The notes under the pieces: generated by a model
Database searches by the model: none
What the model was told of the DNA's origin: nothing
Seen by the model: only the letters and a program-made list of their open reading frames with translations
Position numbers and translations under genes: made by a program
Shown here: piece by piece, positions 10,401 through 17,260 of the stretch
Numbering within the stretch: position 1 is the stretch's first letter
How the letters are laid out: every line of letters begins with the position of its first letter
Source: CAZRHR01 sp964599915
GTDB lineage: Bacteria > Bacteroidota > Bacteroidia > CAIKAF01
Length of the DNA stretch: 36,868 bases
NCBI GenBank assembly: GCA_964599915.1
Contig: CAZRHR010000020.1
Coordinates: forward strand, 1-36,868
Direction: 5' to 3'

Positions 10401-13108
10401 AACGAGAGGTGTTCAATAAAAAAGGGGGCGTTTTTGTTTATAAAATAGAACATATACAAGGTGAGGCACTTTCCCTATTGCTAAGTGTAGCGCACGTTGT
10501 TTGGGATACGCAAATTCCTAACCTATCCAAAGTCTTTCAGGTAAAGGAAACCGAATCCTGGTATGGGAATCATCCTGAAAGCCGCTACAGCCCATTGACA
10601 TCCAACAAAGCACTCCATCAAGGTCAGGTTGATTTATGGAAAGCAGCCCTTACGTTCTACAATGGCTATGGAGGCTTCGCCTTGAATGGCACTGAATACC
10701 ATCTACTGATCAAAACAGACCCGGAAACTGGGCTTTCAATTTTGCCCCCAGCCCCATGGATCAATGTTATAGCCAACCCAAATTTTGGCTGCATTATTTC
10801 CGAGCGCGGCGCCGGTTACACTTGGAGCGAAAACAGCCGCGAAAACAAACTGACGTCTTGGTCCAATGACCCCCTATTAGACACCCCTTCCGAGGCATGC
10901 TACATCCGAGATGAAACCAACATGAAGTATTGGTCTCCCAGTCCCGGACCGGTGCCTGCGCCAGGTACCTATCGCGTGATTCATGGGTTCGGTTATACAA
11001 GCTTTAACCTAGAAACAAATGACCTGCATCACACTTTAACGCAATTTGTTCATAGACACCATGCGCTGAAAATATCCACACTTACCCTGAAAAATAATGC
11101 ATCCACGCCTCAAAAGCTATCTGTATTCCGGTATCTTGACCCGGTGTTGGGCGTTCATCGCGCTACATCTGCACGCTATCTACACCAAGACGTATCGCCC
11201 AAAGGAGACATCGTGTACACGCGAAATCATTACAACCATGAATTTGCAGGTCGAACCGTTTTCTCAGCACTGATCAATCCATTAGAAGCGGCAAAAACAG
11301 CATTTACTACGGACAGATCCAGATTTATTGGACGCAATCGCTGTCTGAAACAACCCCACGCTTTATCCTCCTCTACCTGGCTGGATAATTCCATGGCGCC
11401 GGGCGCAGAGAGCTGCGTTGCACTTCAATCTTATTTTGAACTTGCGCCCAACGAAAGCGTTACTTTGATTTTCCTCGATGGAGAATGCAGCCATCAAGCG
11501 GACGCAGAAAACCTCATTGATACCTATGCTGACCTGAACAATGTAGCGTCTGAATTGGAAAAAAACCATTTGTATTGGGGAGAAATAAGGTCAAAAGTCC
11601 AGATAAAAACTCCCGATACAGCACTAAATTTACTCTTCAACGGCTGGTTAATGTACCAAAATCTATCCTGCCGAATGTGGGCCCGTACCGGATTTTATCA
11701 GGCTGGTGGAGCCTATGGATTCAGAGACCAGTTGCAAGATGCTATGGCGGCCTTTTATGCAGACCCAGCACTATGCCGACACCAAATTTTATTGCACGCC
11801 AAACAACAATTTATCGAAGGTGATGTGCTCCATTGGTGGCACCCGCCTACCGGCAGAGGTATTCGCTCTAACATTACCGATGATAGGCTTTGGCTGCCTT
11901 ATGTACTTGATTTTTACCTCACATCATCAAAAGATGAAACCATTCTAAGGGAACAAGTACCTTACATCAATGCACGTAAACTCTCGCACCATGAAGAGGA
12001 AGCATACCTCCAACCAAGTATTTTGGAACCTGCCGAAAGCCTTTATGCACATTGCTGTAAAGCCATTGATATCTCCCTGAAATTTGGTAAAAACGGCTTA
12101 CCTCTCATTGGAAGTGGTGATTGGAACGACGGCATGAACCGTGTGGGAACAAAAGGCATGGGAGAAAGTGTTTGGCTCGGATTCTTCCTCTACGACATCC
12201 TCATCAAATTTGAAAAAATTTGCCTGCAAATGGGGGATTTCGAAAGACAACTTCATTATGCAAAAGTTGCGGCACAATTAAAAAATAACCTCAACAGCCA
12301 TGGATGGGATGGTGCATGGTACCTCAGAGCCTTCTACGACGACGGAACGCCAATAGGCTCATCCTTGAACGAAGAGTGCCGCATAGATGCCATTGCACAA
12401 GCATGGGCTGTTTTCTCCGGGGTAGCCTCTCAACAACGCGCAATGCAAAGCCTTGAATCCGCTGAACAATGGCTTGTTTCGGAAAAAGGAAAGTTGATCC
12501 GGTTACTCACGCCTCCCTTCAATAATACAAAAAATGATCCTGGATACATCAAAGGATACATCCCTGGTGTCAGAGAAAATGGTGGCCAATATACCCACGC
12601 TGCCCTTTGGATGATCAAAGCATTCGCAGAACTTGGATTAGGAGAAAAAGCCGTCCATTTCCTCCAAATGATCAACCCCATCAACCATGCGCTTGACCAA
12701 GTATCTGCAAATACCTATAAAGTGGAACCTTATGTAGTTGCAGCCGATGTGTACGCTGAAGAACCTCTTTCCGGACAGGGTGGATGGACATGGTACACCG
12801 GATCCGCGGGTTGGATGTATCGGGTTACCTTGGAATCTATCCTTGGTATTCAATTTAATGGCGACACGCTGCTTATAAACCCATCCATCTCACCAAATTG
12901 GGAAAACTTCTCCGTAGATCTGCTTCTCGACGACCTTGTCACCAAGTATTGCATCGTCATCACAAACCCTTTGCGACTCGCTTCCGGACTTCTTGAGGGT
13001 ACCGTGGATGGTGTAGCCACCCAATACACCTCCATACCCGCCAAAATCAATATCATCAAGGACAAAAAACAGCATCAAGTGCTTTTACGCATCTATAAAC
13101 CATCCTGA
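4412..13108 (+). CDS. Cyclic beta-1,2-glucan synthase (GT84 + GH94, NdvB/Cgs type)
   Basis: This 2898-residue inner-membrane enzyme is close in length to rhizobial NdvB and Brucella Cgs (about 2830). These make cyclic beta-1,2-glucans from UDP-glucose for export to the periplasm. An N-terminal cytoplasmic region of about 400 residues is followed by membrane segments near 408-462. The GT84 transferase domain (about 480-800) has LDADTK (DxD at 625-627), QPRISFSPES and RNHRWTRGDW (770-779). More membrane segments lie near 815-860 and 938-985. A glycoamylase-like domain (about 1300-1530) contains GLSESAYYFLN and YMVHHHGMS. Two GH94-type beta-sandwich regions and an (alpha/alpha)6 phosphorylase domain follow (about 2400-2800), with GDWNDG around Asp2573 as general-acid motif. 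In Brucella the phosphorylase domain sets glucan length. The frame is intact. The gene stands alone between direct repeats, with no cgt/ndvA-like exporter nearby in the window. Confidence 0.92.
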   Translation: MNNPLTVSFNSAFLEASAIRLAKSQKASIGPTKPVPIKPILEKSKTILTQTYRTLSSIVKAEKEISSASAWLLDNFYIIQEQMVQIGIDFPKSYYQNIPLLAKGDHMGFPRVYELVLHLLTHTDNVLDKDVLTEYLKNYQKEAPLRIGEIWAIPIMIRLFLIQILAEKADTILAQKNLKMEVEKFVAALRKENLEEPGTYSLAISNWFKNQPKTQRLSALIELFSHLQSLGILEDEQKRWFTYRLNQYEITLEVAMRQEAQKESRLEVNVQNAVLSLRQILEVDWSDFVEDCSLINDVLKQDPSGDYNRMDFQTRDLYRKVIEKLSRRSAYTEIQVAGMARDLALEHAPPFPENYPNLQGHHHGVKHHIGYFLIGEGFQVLAKKTEYIMPFRERLILAYESHFSLYILTVAGLSLAFIGALWLASGAVHQHLGLLLAVFLVAVFPALDLAIAFVNRFFAFLLPPRLLPKLNDKTELPDKYRTLVVMPTLLVSPEDALRQIENLEVHFLGNPDPGLQFALLSDFKDAPAKEQEGDAAILEVAVDAIGQLNRKYASRYGERFYILHRERRWNASENVWMGWERKRGKLEELNRLICNPEDTSSYTVMEGDFLATLRMCPVQFVITLDADTKLPPGTAKRLIYTMAHPLNRAWYDAEKKRVTKGYTIIQPRISFSPESEKNTRFSKIFSGNVGLDPYSAAVSDIYQDLTGEASYTGKGIYDVHMFHKVLSHQFRENRILSHDLIESAYVRAGLATDIELFDDYPSTYGAYTKRNHRWTRGDWQIAAWLFPVVPAETGRVKNPLNLLSKWKIFDNLRRSLHFFFLTLLLISGLFWLPGAYWIWVLATLGIIAFPTYITLSSDLLNRPARVRWKLHMVKVWDNLRMHRIQAMSTVIIAPHQAIVQWDAIGRTLYRLLFSKKWLLEWSSASQVESLHRFSWLSYLRWMLLPVLLGLTIGGYALFSLPNQWWVIIPFAMAWVAAPYYVWFISLPLKKAVRVLSIEEKDTLRLYARRTWAYFERFVNKKHGWLPPDNYQENPPLPETSRTSPTNIGLAMVANTSAYLLGYLTIGSFLQRQYDAIHAAAALEKYKGHLFNWYATGSGTLLQPSYVSTVDSGNFAASLIAVKEAAKEAMRTEGFHQRFLLGFRDTLRSIHQLAEELMANNALGKMDLRHIQDLVDAMHLSTDDRLLPQQPLRLEYLIKLKEQAELLANMACTPADKTMDSQSLGNFKFWLTRPLIHLEHAIDEWEIFADMDPADWSEYSCDELLSQGKDGKLKGPAYLRLITWKNQANDIIRLAEEMLQEMDFSFLYQKERGLFSIGYNVDIAQFDKSTYDLLASEARLASYIAIAKGDVPVSHWFRLSRRLTRIQQDEVLLSWGGTMFEYLMPLLFLQSYEDTLMAKTCRNVIQWQKKYGRSRGYPWGLSESAYYFLNIDLHYQYRTFGAPGLGLKRGLADDYVIAPYASFLSLLVETRDPMQNLKEMESAGGLGMFGFYDAIDFTPAHLTEGTAFKLVKTYMVHHHGMSLIAMENLLHGGSTKNSFHADLRIKSCELLLQERIPKGTPIKEPHPIDAELEPSVPSSDQYMAEHIGIDALDATPPRLHTLSNGSFSSMITHSGSGYAKTDSITLNGWQSDPTTDPLGMYFYVKDVKSGTYWSAMHQPVKRKPDRYDTWFHHGKVTCSRVDQWIETTSEICVSQEHPIELRKLTFTNYSDRERVLEITSYAEVMLNGIKEHQAHPAFSKLFVETEYLEKNHTILAKRRPRSQEESPLYLIHTFACSNQIHVIKPIGFETERLNFIGKGRTLSNPVALTDGYVLKRVQGNVSDPIVCLRKQIILQPGEKAHLSFGLGYAKSRESALQISNIYDSQLAVNRAFDLASIYGQVELNHMGIKASQANTFQKLSSFLLFGVSTFRPNTETLFKNRKKQEDLWPYGISGDYPLIVFFINETNQLKHIKLLLKAHSFWRKRGIESELLFINTHPSGYIDEMQEAIQVAIAASSEREVFNKKGGVFVYKIEHIQGEALSLLLSVAHVVWDTQIPNLSKVFQVKETESWYGNHPESRYSPLTSNKALHQGQVDLWKAALTFYNGYGGFALNGTEYHLLIKTDPETGLSILPPAPWINVIANPNFGCIISERGAGYTWSENSRENKLTSWSNDPLLDTPSEACYIRDETNMKYWSPSPGPVPAPGTYRVIHGFGYTSFNLETNDLHHTLTQFVHRHHALKISTLTLKNNASTPQKLSVFRYLDPVLGVHRATSARYLHQDVSPKGDIVYTRNHYNHEFAGRTVFSALINPLEAAKTAFTTDRSRFIGRNRCLKQPHALSSSTWLDNSMAPGAESCVALQSYFELAPNESVTLIFLDGECSHQADAENLIDTYADLNNVASELEKNHLYWGEIRSKVQIKTPDTALNLLFNGWLMYQNLSCRMWARTGFYQAGGAYGFRDQLQDAMAAFYADPALCRHQILLHAKQQFIEGDVLHWWHPPTGRGIRSNITDDRLWLPYVLDFYLTSSKDETILREQVPYINARKLSHHEEEAYLQPSILEPAESLYAHCCKAIDISLKFGKNGLPLIGSGDWNDGMNRVGTKGMGESVWLGFFLYDILIKFEKICLQMGDFERQLHYAKVAAQLKNNLNSHGWDGAWYLRAFYDDGTPIGSSLNEECRIDAIAQAWAVFSGVASQQRAMQSLESAEQWLVSEKGKLIRLLTPPFNNTKNDPGYIKGYIPGVRENGGQYTHAALWMIKAFAELGLGEKAVHFLQMINPINHALDQVSANTYKVEPYVVAADVYAEEPLSGQGGWTWYTGSAGWMYRVTLESILGIQFNGDTLLINPSISPNWENFSVDLLLDDLVTKYCIVITNPLRLASGLLEGTVDGVATQYTSIPAKINIIKDKKQHQVLLRIYKPS

Positions 13109-13245
13109 AATTGGGCCATTACGCGATAGGTATCCACTGACTCACAACCTCCTGAAATTTTGGTAAAACCTATTCATAAAACCAAAAAACTTAGGAAGCC
13201 CGGCTAACCACAACATGAAAAATCTGACTGCGTTTTACTCGTATG

Positions 13246-13327
13246 CCCCACCTCACGCCCAAATCCAACCCCGCGACAAAAACACATTCCATAAAAACGT
13301 CTGGTACAACAAACCCGCCAAACACCA
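13246..13327 (-). repeat. Right copy of 82-bp direct repeat (3' end of glycosyltransferase gene)
   Basis: This copy covers the last 24 codons and stop of the PIG-V-like gene plus 7 bases beyond the stop. It matches 4082-4163 except at two positions. Because it is continuous with the intact gene, it is the parental copy and the left one is derived. Confidence 0.9.
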
Positions 13328-14647
13328 TACACCAAACCCAACCACCTTATACCACCGCCACTTTCCGGTCATGAAAAATATCCACAAACCGCCCACCACC
13401 ATCCACCAATAGGGACCGGACTCAAACAACTGAAAATATTTGATTTTCCCGGGACCGGCCAACAACCAAGCCGTACAGCCCAAACCTGTAGCCCATACAA
13501 TCCACTTCGTCCAATTGGGCCACGTGGGAACGCGTTCCACCCAACCCAACACCAACAACACAAACAAGGGCTGCGCCAAAAGATACCGGTGCGCACTATG
13601 CAAATTCCCGCCCTGAAACACCAATACATGTAAGGCAATGCCTAACCATGCCCACCACGCCCACACTTGCAAAGAGGCAAACAGATCCTGCCGCCATGCC
13701 CCTAGATGCAAAGCACGAAGGAGGGAAATGATGGCTACCACGCCACCTAACATCACCAAACTCAAATTCAACCCCTTCATCTCAATCGACCAATCACTCC
13801 ATTGCTCCGGCCACTGCAACTGGGTGTTCCACACTTTCTGGGCTTCGAAAAAAATGAAAAATGAACCGGTCTTGTACGCATACCACCCAAAGACCAACAG
13901 CAAGCCTACGGCCACGCCGGCACCCGACCATAACATAGGCCGAAAGGCGGGCAAATGCCACCGTCTTTCATGCCAAAATACGTGCATGGCCCAACCCAAC
14001 AGGGCGCAGCCGAGCAACAATACATTGGGACGGGTGGTCGCATAACACAGCATCCAAAAAAACAAGGTGTAGTTCTGCCCACGCATTATGGCGCGTAAGG
14101 CAAGGGATAAAAACAGAAAAGACCACGCCTCGGGATAGGGCATGTACATGATGGTGAAGGAAGGCAAAACCATCAAACCGAGATATAAAAGCACTTGCAC
14201 TTTGGGGGTAAACCTGCTGCCAAAGGTGGTAAACAACACGGCCATGCCAAGGGAGAAAAGGGAAAAATGGAGCAGGGGCAACAGGGTTACGGGCAACTGA
14301 AGGGTTCCCCAAACGGCAGGAAACCAGGGGAAAAAAGCGGTCATCCAGAAATGTTGGGCAGAATAGCCTTCGGTGGCAATGCGGTGGTACGTATGCGCAT
14401 CCCAAGACAAAAGCCGCACGGTGTCGGGAACGGTGTAAGGTGCCATCACCCTTCGGATGTTGGCATAACCGGCAGCGGTATTCTCATAATTGTAGCCGCC
14501 TAAAGCGAGCATGAGGCCGCGGTGAATGTCGGGATGGGTCAACAAGGCATACAAACCGCAAAAAGCCAAACCTACTGCGGCGGATAATCCCAGAAAAACA
14601 AAAAGGGATAAACGGTGCTCAGGACGAGTTGTGGGGCGGCCCATCAT
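13253..14647 (-). CDS. PIG-V-like polytopic membrane glycosyltransferase
   Basis: This is a hydrophobic protein of about 464 residues with roughly ten membrane segments. Near its N-terminus is a lumenal-type loop, RLLSWDAHTYHRIATEGYS followed by AFFPWFPAVW, that resembles the WDxxxYxxIA..GY...AFFPL/W pattern of the PIG-V (GT76) mannosyltransferases and related GT-C enzymes. It probably moves a sugar from a polyprenyl-phosphate donor on the periplasmic side; the substrate is unknown. The frame can be opened at 14698, but the ATG at 14647 overlaps the stop of the preceding 75-codon gene as ATGA, so I choose that start. It is the last gene of the oxidase-assembly operon, probably by read-through rather than shared function. 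Its last 24 codons are duplicated at 4082-4163. Confidence 0.65.
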   Translation of the reverse strand: MMGRPTTRPEHRLSLFVFLGLSAAVGLAFCGLYALLTHPDIHRGLMLALGGYNYENTAAGYANIRRVMAPYTVPDTVRLLSWDAHTYHRIATEGYSAQHFWMTAFFPWFPAVWGTLQLPVTLLPLLHFSLFSLGMAVLFTTFGSRFTPKVQVLLYLGLMVLPSFTIMYMPYPEAWSFLFLSLALRAIMRGQNYTLFFWMLCYATTRPNVLLLGCALLGWAMHVFWHERRWHLPAFRPMLWSGAGVAVGLLLVFGWYAYKTGSFFIFFEAQKVWNTQLQWPEQWSDWSIEMKGLNLSLVMLGGVVAIISLLRALHLGAWRQDLFASLQVWAWWAWLGIALHVLVFQGGNLHSAHRYLLAQPLFVLLVLGWVERVPTWPNWTKWIVWATGLGCTAWLLAGPGKIKYFQLFESGPYWWMVVGGLWIFFMTGKWRWYKVVGFGVWCLAGLLYQTFLWNVFLSRGWIWA

Positions 14648-14871
14648 TCCGTCATGCCTTCGGACCGCTTTGCTTTTTGGCGCTTTCGCCAGTACCAAAT
14701 GCCAAAAGCGGCCAACATCACTACGTAAGGCGTGGCCATGAGATATAGGATGCCGGTGTTCAGCCCTGTTGTTTTGGAGGAGGACTCGGCGGCCGTCCTA
14801 CACATCACGCACTGGGAAAAACTGGATAAAGCCAGCAGCCAGCAGCCAATCCATAACAAGATGCGTGACAT
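14644..14871 (-). CDS. Small membrane protein with periplasmic CxxC, oxidase cluster
   Basis: This 75-residue protein has an N-terminal signal sequence (1-19), then CVMCR at residues 21-25 on the expected periplasmic side, one membrane segment (about 42-61) and a Lys/Arg-rich cytoplasmic tail. The family function is unknown to me, but similar short proteins sit beside SCO and DUF420 genes in Bacteroidota. The CxxC just after the cleavage site would suit copper, heme or thiol handling during cytochrome oxidase assembly; this is inference. It follows DUF420 by one base and overlaps the next gene by 4 nt. The lipobox is poor (FSQC), so I do not call it a lipoprotein. Confidence 0.75.
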   Translation of the reverse strand: MSRILLWIGCWLLALSSFSQCVMCRTAAESSSKTTGLNTGILYLMATPYVVMLAAFGIWYWRKRQKAKRSEGMTE

Positions 14872-14872
14872 A

Positions 14873-15400
14873 TCAAAAAGGATAATAAGGTGAAATCATC
14901 AAATACACCACCACGCCGGTGATGGTCACATACAACCACAAAGGCAAAGTAATCCTCGCTATTTTTCGGTGCTTATCGAAAGTTTGGTTCAGCGCGCGGA
15001 CAAAGGTAATGAGCACCAAGGGAACAATGGCGGCGGCCAGTATGATGTGGGTAATGAGGATAAAATAATACACTGGACGTGTCCAATCGGTGGCGCCGTA
15101 GGTCACGGAGGTGTGGGTGGCATGGTAGAGCACATAGGACACTAAAAACAAAACACTCAAGGTCAATGCGGTGAGCATTAAGGCGCGGTGCAAAGGAATA
15201 TTTTTCCGGCGAATGGCCATGAATGCGGCGACCAACACCAGACTGGTCAACCCATTCAAGGTGGCATTTACGGCGGGCAAAACGTTCAGGGCGGAGGCTA
15301 CTTCTGCATTTTTCGGGATAAAATACAGCAAGGTCACTACGGCGGGTATGGCGAGTGAAGCGGTATAAATGAGCCAGCTGTAGGATTTGGATTGTTTCAT
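14873..15400 (-). CDS. DUF420 family membrane protein (CtaM-like)
   Basis: This 175-residue protein has five or so membrane helices and conserved histidines (LHRALM near 94, YHATHTS near 113-119, and THI near 138), as in the DUF420 family. A member of this family in Staphylococcus aureus, CtaM, is needed for heme A-containing oxidase activity. Its setting here between SCO and the rest of the oxidase cluster supports the same role in maturing the aa3/caa3 oxidase. Its start overlaps the SCO stop by 4 nt. Confidence 0.85.
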   Translation of the reverse strand: MKQSKSYSWLIYTASLAIPAVVTLLYFIPKNAEVASALNVLPAVNATLNGLTSLVLVAAFMAIRRKNIPLHRALMLTALTLSVLFLVSYVLYHATHTSVTYGATDWTRPVYYFILITHIILAAAIVPLVLITFVRALNQTFDKHRKIARITLPLWLYVTITGVVVYLMISPYYPF

Positions 15401-16059
15401 GGGTGCAAAAGGGATTTAATGTCCTGAACAATGGTGGGTGCCAATTCTGCGCGGGTGCCATCGTAAGCACCACGAATATGTTTGTTTTGATCGACAAGAA
15501 CGAGAAAGCCGGAATGGATAATGCCACCGGGCGCCTCTGGATCTGGTTTGGCAAAGGCCATGTAGCCAAATTCGCAAATGTCGTAAATGTCGAGGAGGTC
15601 CCCGGTCAAAAAAGTCCAATTGGTGGTATCGGCTTCTTTCTTGGTGGCATAGGCCCGCAACACTTCCGGAGAATCAAATTCGGGATCTATAGAATGCGAT
15701 ACGAGGTGAAAATTGGGTTCATCTTTTAAAGACGCCTGCACCAACCGCATGGTGTTAGTCATTTTGGGACAAATGGTAGGACATGAGGTAAAGAAAAAGT
15801 CGGCCAAATACACTTTTCCTTTGAGGTGTTCTTGGGTGAAAGGCTGTCCGTTTTGGTCTGTAAAAGAAAAAGGGGGAATGGTATGGTACACCGTGTCATA
15901 TCGAAAGGTGCCATCGCCTAAATCCACACGTTGCACGTCATGAGGTCCCATAAATGGGAGATGCGGAGCAATGAAACGGGCTTCTTCTTGGGGTTTGGAA
16001 CCGCAAGCCATGAGACCCATGCCTACCCATAACGCACCGATGTACCTTAATAACCTCAT
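15397..16059 (-). CDS. SCO1/SenC copper-chaperone lipoprotein
   Basis: This 220-residue lipoprotein has a signal peptide with lipobox LMAC (Cys19) followed by a thioredoxin-fold SCO domain. The copper ligands are present: SCPTICP with Cys93 and Cys97, and His182 in IIHSGFLVLVD. SCO proteins deliver copper to, or reduce, the CuA site of cytochrome oxidase subunit II in the periplasm. It lies between a cysteine-free paralog (ATGA overlap at its start) and DUF420 (overlap at its end), so the three are translationally coupled. The paralog shares the mature N-terminal pattern LPFxGPxD. Confidence 0.92.
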   Translation of the reverse strand: MRLLRYIGALWVGMGLMACGSKPQEEARFIAPHLPFMGPHDVQRVDLGDGTFRYDTVYHTIPPFSFTDQNGQPFTQEHLKGKVYLADFFFTSCPTICPKMTNTMRLVQASLKDEPNFHLVSHSIDPEFDSPEVLRAYATKKEADTTNWTFLTGDLLDIYDICEFGYMAFAKPDPEAPGGIIHSGFLVLVDQNKHIRGAYDGTRAELAPTIVQDIKSLLHP

Positions 16060-16787
16060 TGGGGCCGTTGTTCTAATTTTTTGTTGTAATCGAAATGGCG
16101 GTGGGTACGGAAGTCGCGTGTGTATTCGCGGCGTAGTACCACCACATCTTCTTTCATGCGGTTTACGTCGGCGGCTTTCAAGGGATTATAGTATCCGCGA
16201 ATGCGTCTTTCCTTGTCAATGAGTACCAAAGACAGGGGATCAGGTGCCGCAGAGGTAAAGGTCCATTCGGGGAAAAGGTATTGTTGCCCAAGTAAACCTA
16301 AGGTATCGGATGGGCCAATGCCATACACCCAACGGTGGGACAAACCTTCAAATCCTTCGGAAAAGGAACGTGGGGCTGGCAATTCCAAGGAGTCTCCGGC
16401 TTGAAATAAGGACAGAAAACGCACGCCTGAATCGGCTTTTAAAGCTTGCAAGGCAGCGTACACGATTTCTTTGGGGATGCTTTTACCAGATTCGGCCAAA
16501 GAACCCATGGGCAGGTAATGGGCCACCCAAAGCTGCCCTTCCATTCCAAGATGACTTAGCGTGTCGCCCTGAGGCAATTGAATGCGAAAGGCGGGAATTT
16601 CATAATACAAGGTGTCCATGAGGGTTTTCCCGCGAAAGGTCACTTCTGTAATGTCTCTGGGCCCAAAGAAGGGAAGCCGTTTTACGCGGTGTACGCCGGT
16701 AAACAGAAACAAATAAAAGATCAGGCTGGGAACAAAAAGAAGGCCCACCACTAAGGCGACCTTCCTGATATATTTTTTTCTGTCCAT
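16056..16787 (-). CDS. SCO-like protein lacking the copper-binding cysteines
   Basis: This 243-residue protein has an N-terminal membrane anchor (about 10-30) and the same order of motifs as the neighbouring SCO: LPFFGPRD (38-45), an EIPAFRIQ strand, VAHYLPMGSLAES and LVLIDKERRIRGYYN. By eye alignment, SCO Cys93 and Cys97 fall on Ser96 and Ser100 here, and the SCO histidine falls on an Asp. There is no cysteine in the whole protein. It therefore cannot bind copper in the SCO manner or act as a thiol reductase. It may be a structural partner of the true SCO or have a separate role. It ends in an ATGA overlap with the SCO gene, so the two are co-translated. Assignment to the SCO/thioredoxin-like fold is by motif order and context. 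Confidence 0.75.
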   Translation of the reverse strand: MDRKKYIRKVALVVGLLFVPSLIFYLFLFTGVHRVKRLPFFGPRDITEVTFRGKTLMDTLYYEIPAFRIQLPQGDTLSHLGMEGQLWVAHYLPMGSLAESGKSIPKEIVYAALQALKADSGVRFLSLFQAGDSLELPAPRSFSEGFEGLSHRWVYGIGPSDTLGLLGQQYLFPEWTFTSAAPDPLSLVLIDKERRIRGYYNPLKAADVNRMKEDVVVLRREYTRDFRTHRHFDYNKKLEQRPQ

Positions 16788-16837
16788 GACGTAAGGATAA
16801 CGGATGAACCCACATACAGGTTCAGGCCGAAGGGAAA

Positions 16838-17233
16838 TTAATGTCCACCGGGACCGTGACCGGTCATGTAGTCTGGGAACACCAAACGTACATCTTCTTG
16901 GTAATATCCTTCAATCATCATCAGCACGATGAAATACGTAAGGATGACCACCAGAGTACCCAAGGTAAACTGGAAGGTTTTCTTCTCATCTTTCAAGTGC
17001 ATGTAAGAGAAGATGATATAAGCGGCTTTTACCAAGGTGAGGAAAATGTAAAGGTATTTAAGCTGTTGCTTCATGCCCCATTCGAGGGCGTAGTTGGCAT
17101 AAGCGATACCCACTTCCACAGAAGTAACGGCCAATAAAATCCAGAATACTTTCCAAATCCACCAGGTTTTTGCAGGTGCAATAGGATCTCCGGGTTGGTG
17201 TAAATGGGGTTTGAACGAATCCAACAATTCCAT
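16838..17233 (-). CDS. Cytochrome c oxidase subunit IV family protein
   Basis: This 131-residue protein has three membrane helices (about 26-46, 60-80 and 89-110). It carries the sequence VKAAYIIFSYMHLKDEKK, typical of prokaryotic subunit IV of caa3/bo3 oxidases, in which an F-x-H-L motif follows the second helix. It is a small non-catalytic subunit that stabilises the complex. The C-terminus is glycine- and histidine-rich (GHGPGGH). It follows subunit III by 27 nt and precedes the SCO-like gene by 50 nt. Confidence 0.85.
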   Translation of the reverse strand: MELLDSFKPHLHQPGDPIAPAKTWWIWKVFWILLAVTSVEVGIAYANYALEWGMKQQLKYLYIFLTLVKAAYIIFSYMHLKDEKKTFQFTLGTLVVILTYFIVLMMIEGYYQEDVRLVFPDYMTGHGPGGH

Positions 17234-17260
17234 AACGCAGTAGTTTTCGGCAGTAAAAAA

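Noticed and set aside
13158..13187. TTTTGGT/ACCAAAA inverted repeat after the giant gene as a terminator
   Set aside because: Only 7 bp, A/T-rich, with a 16-base loop and no T-run after it; too weak to claim.
4082..13327. Insertion sequence or transposon
   Set aside because: No transposase, no terminal inverted repeats at the segment ends; the flanking repeats are far too long for target-site duplications.
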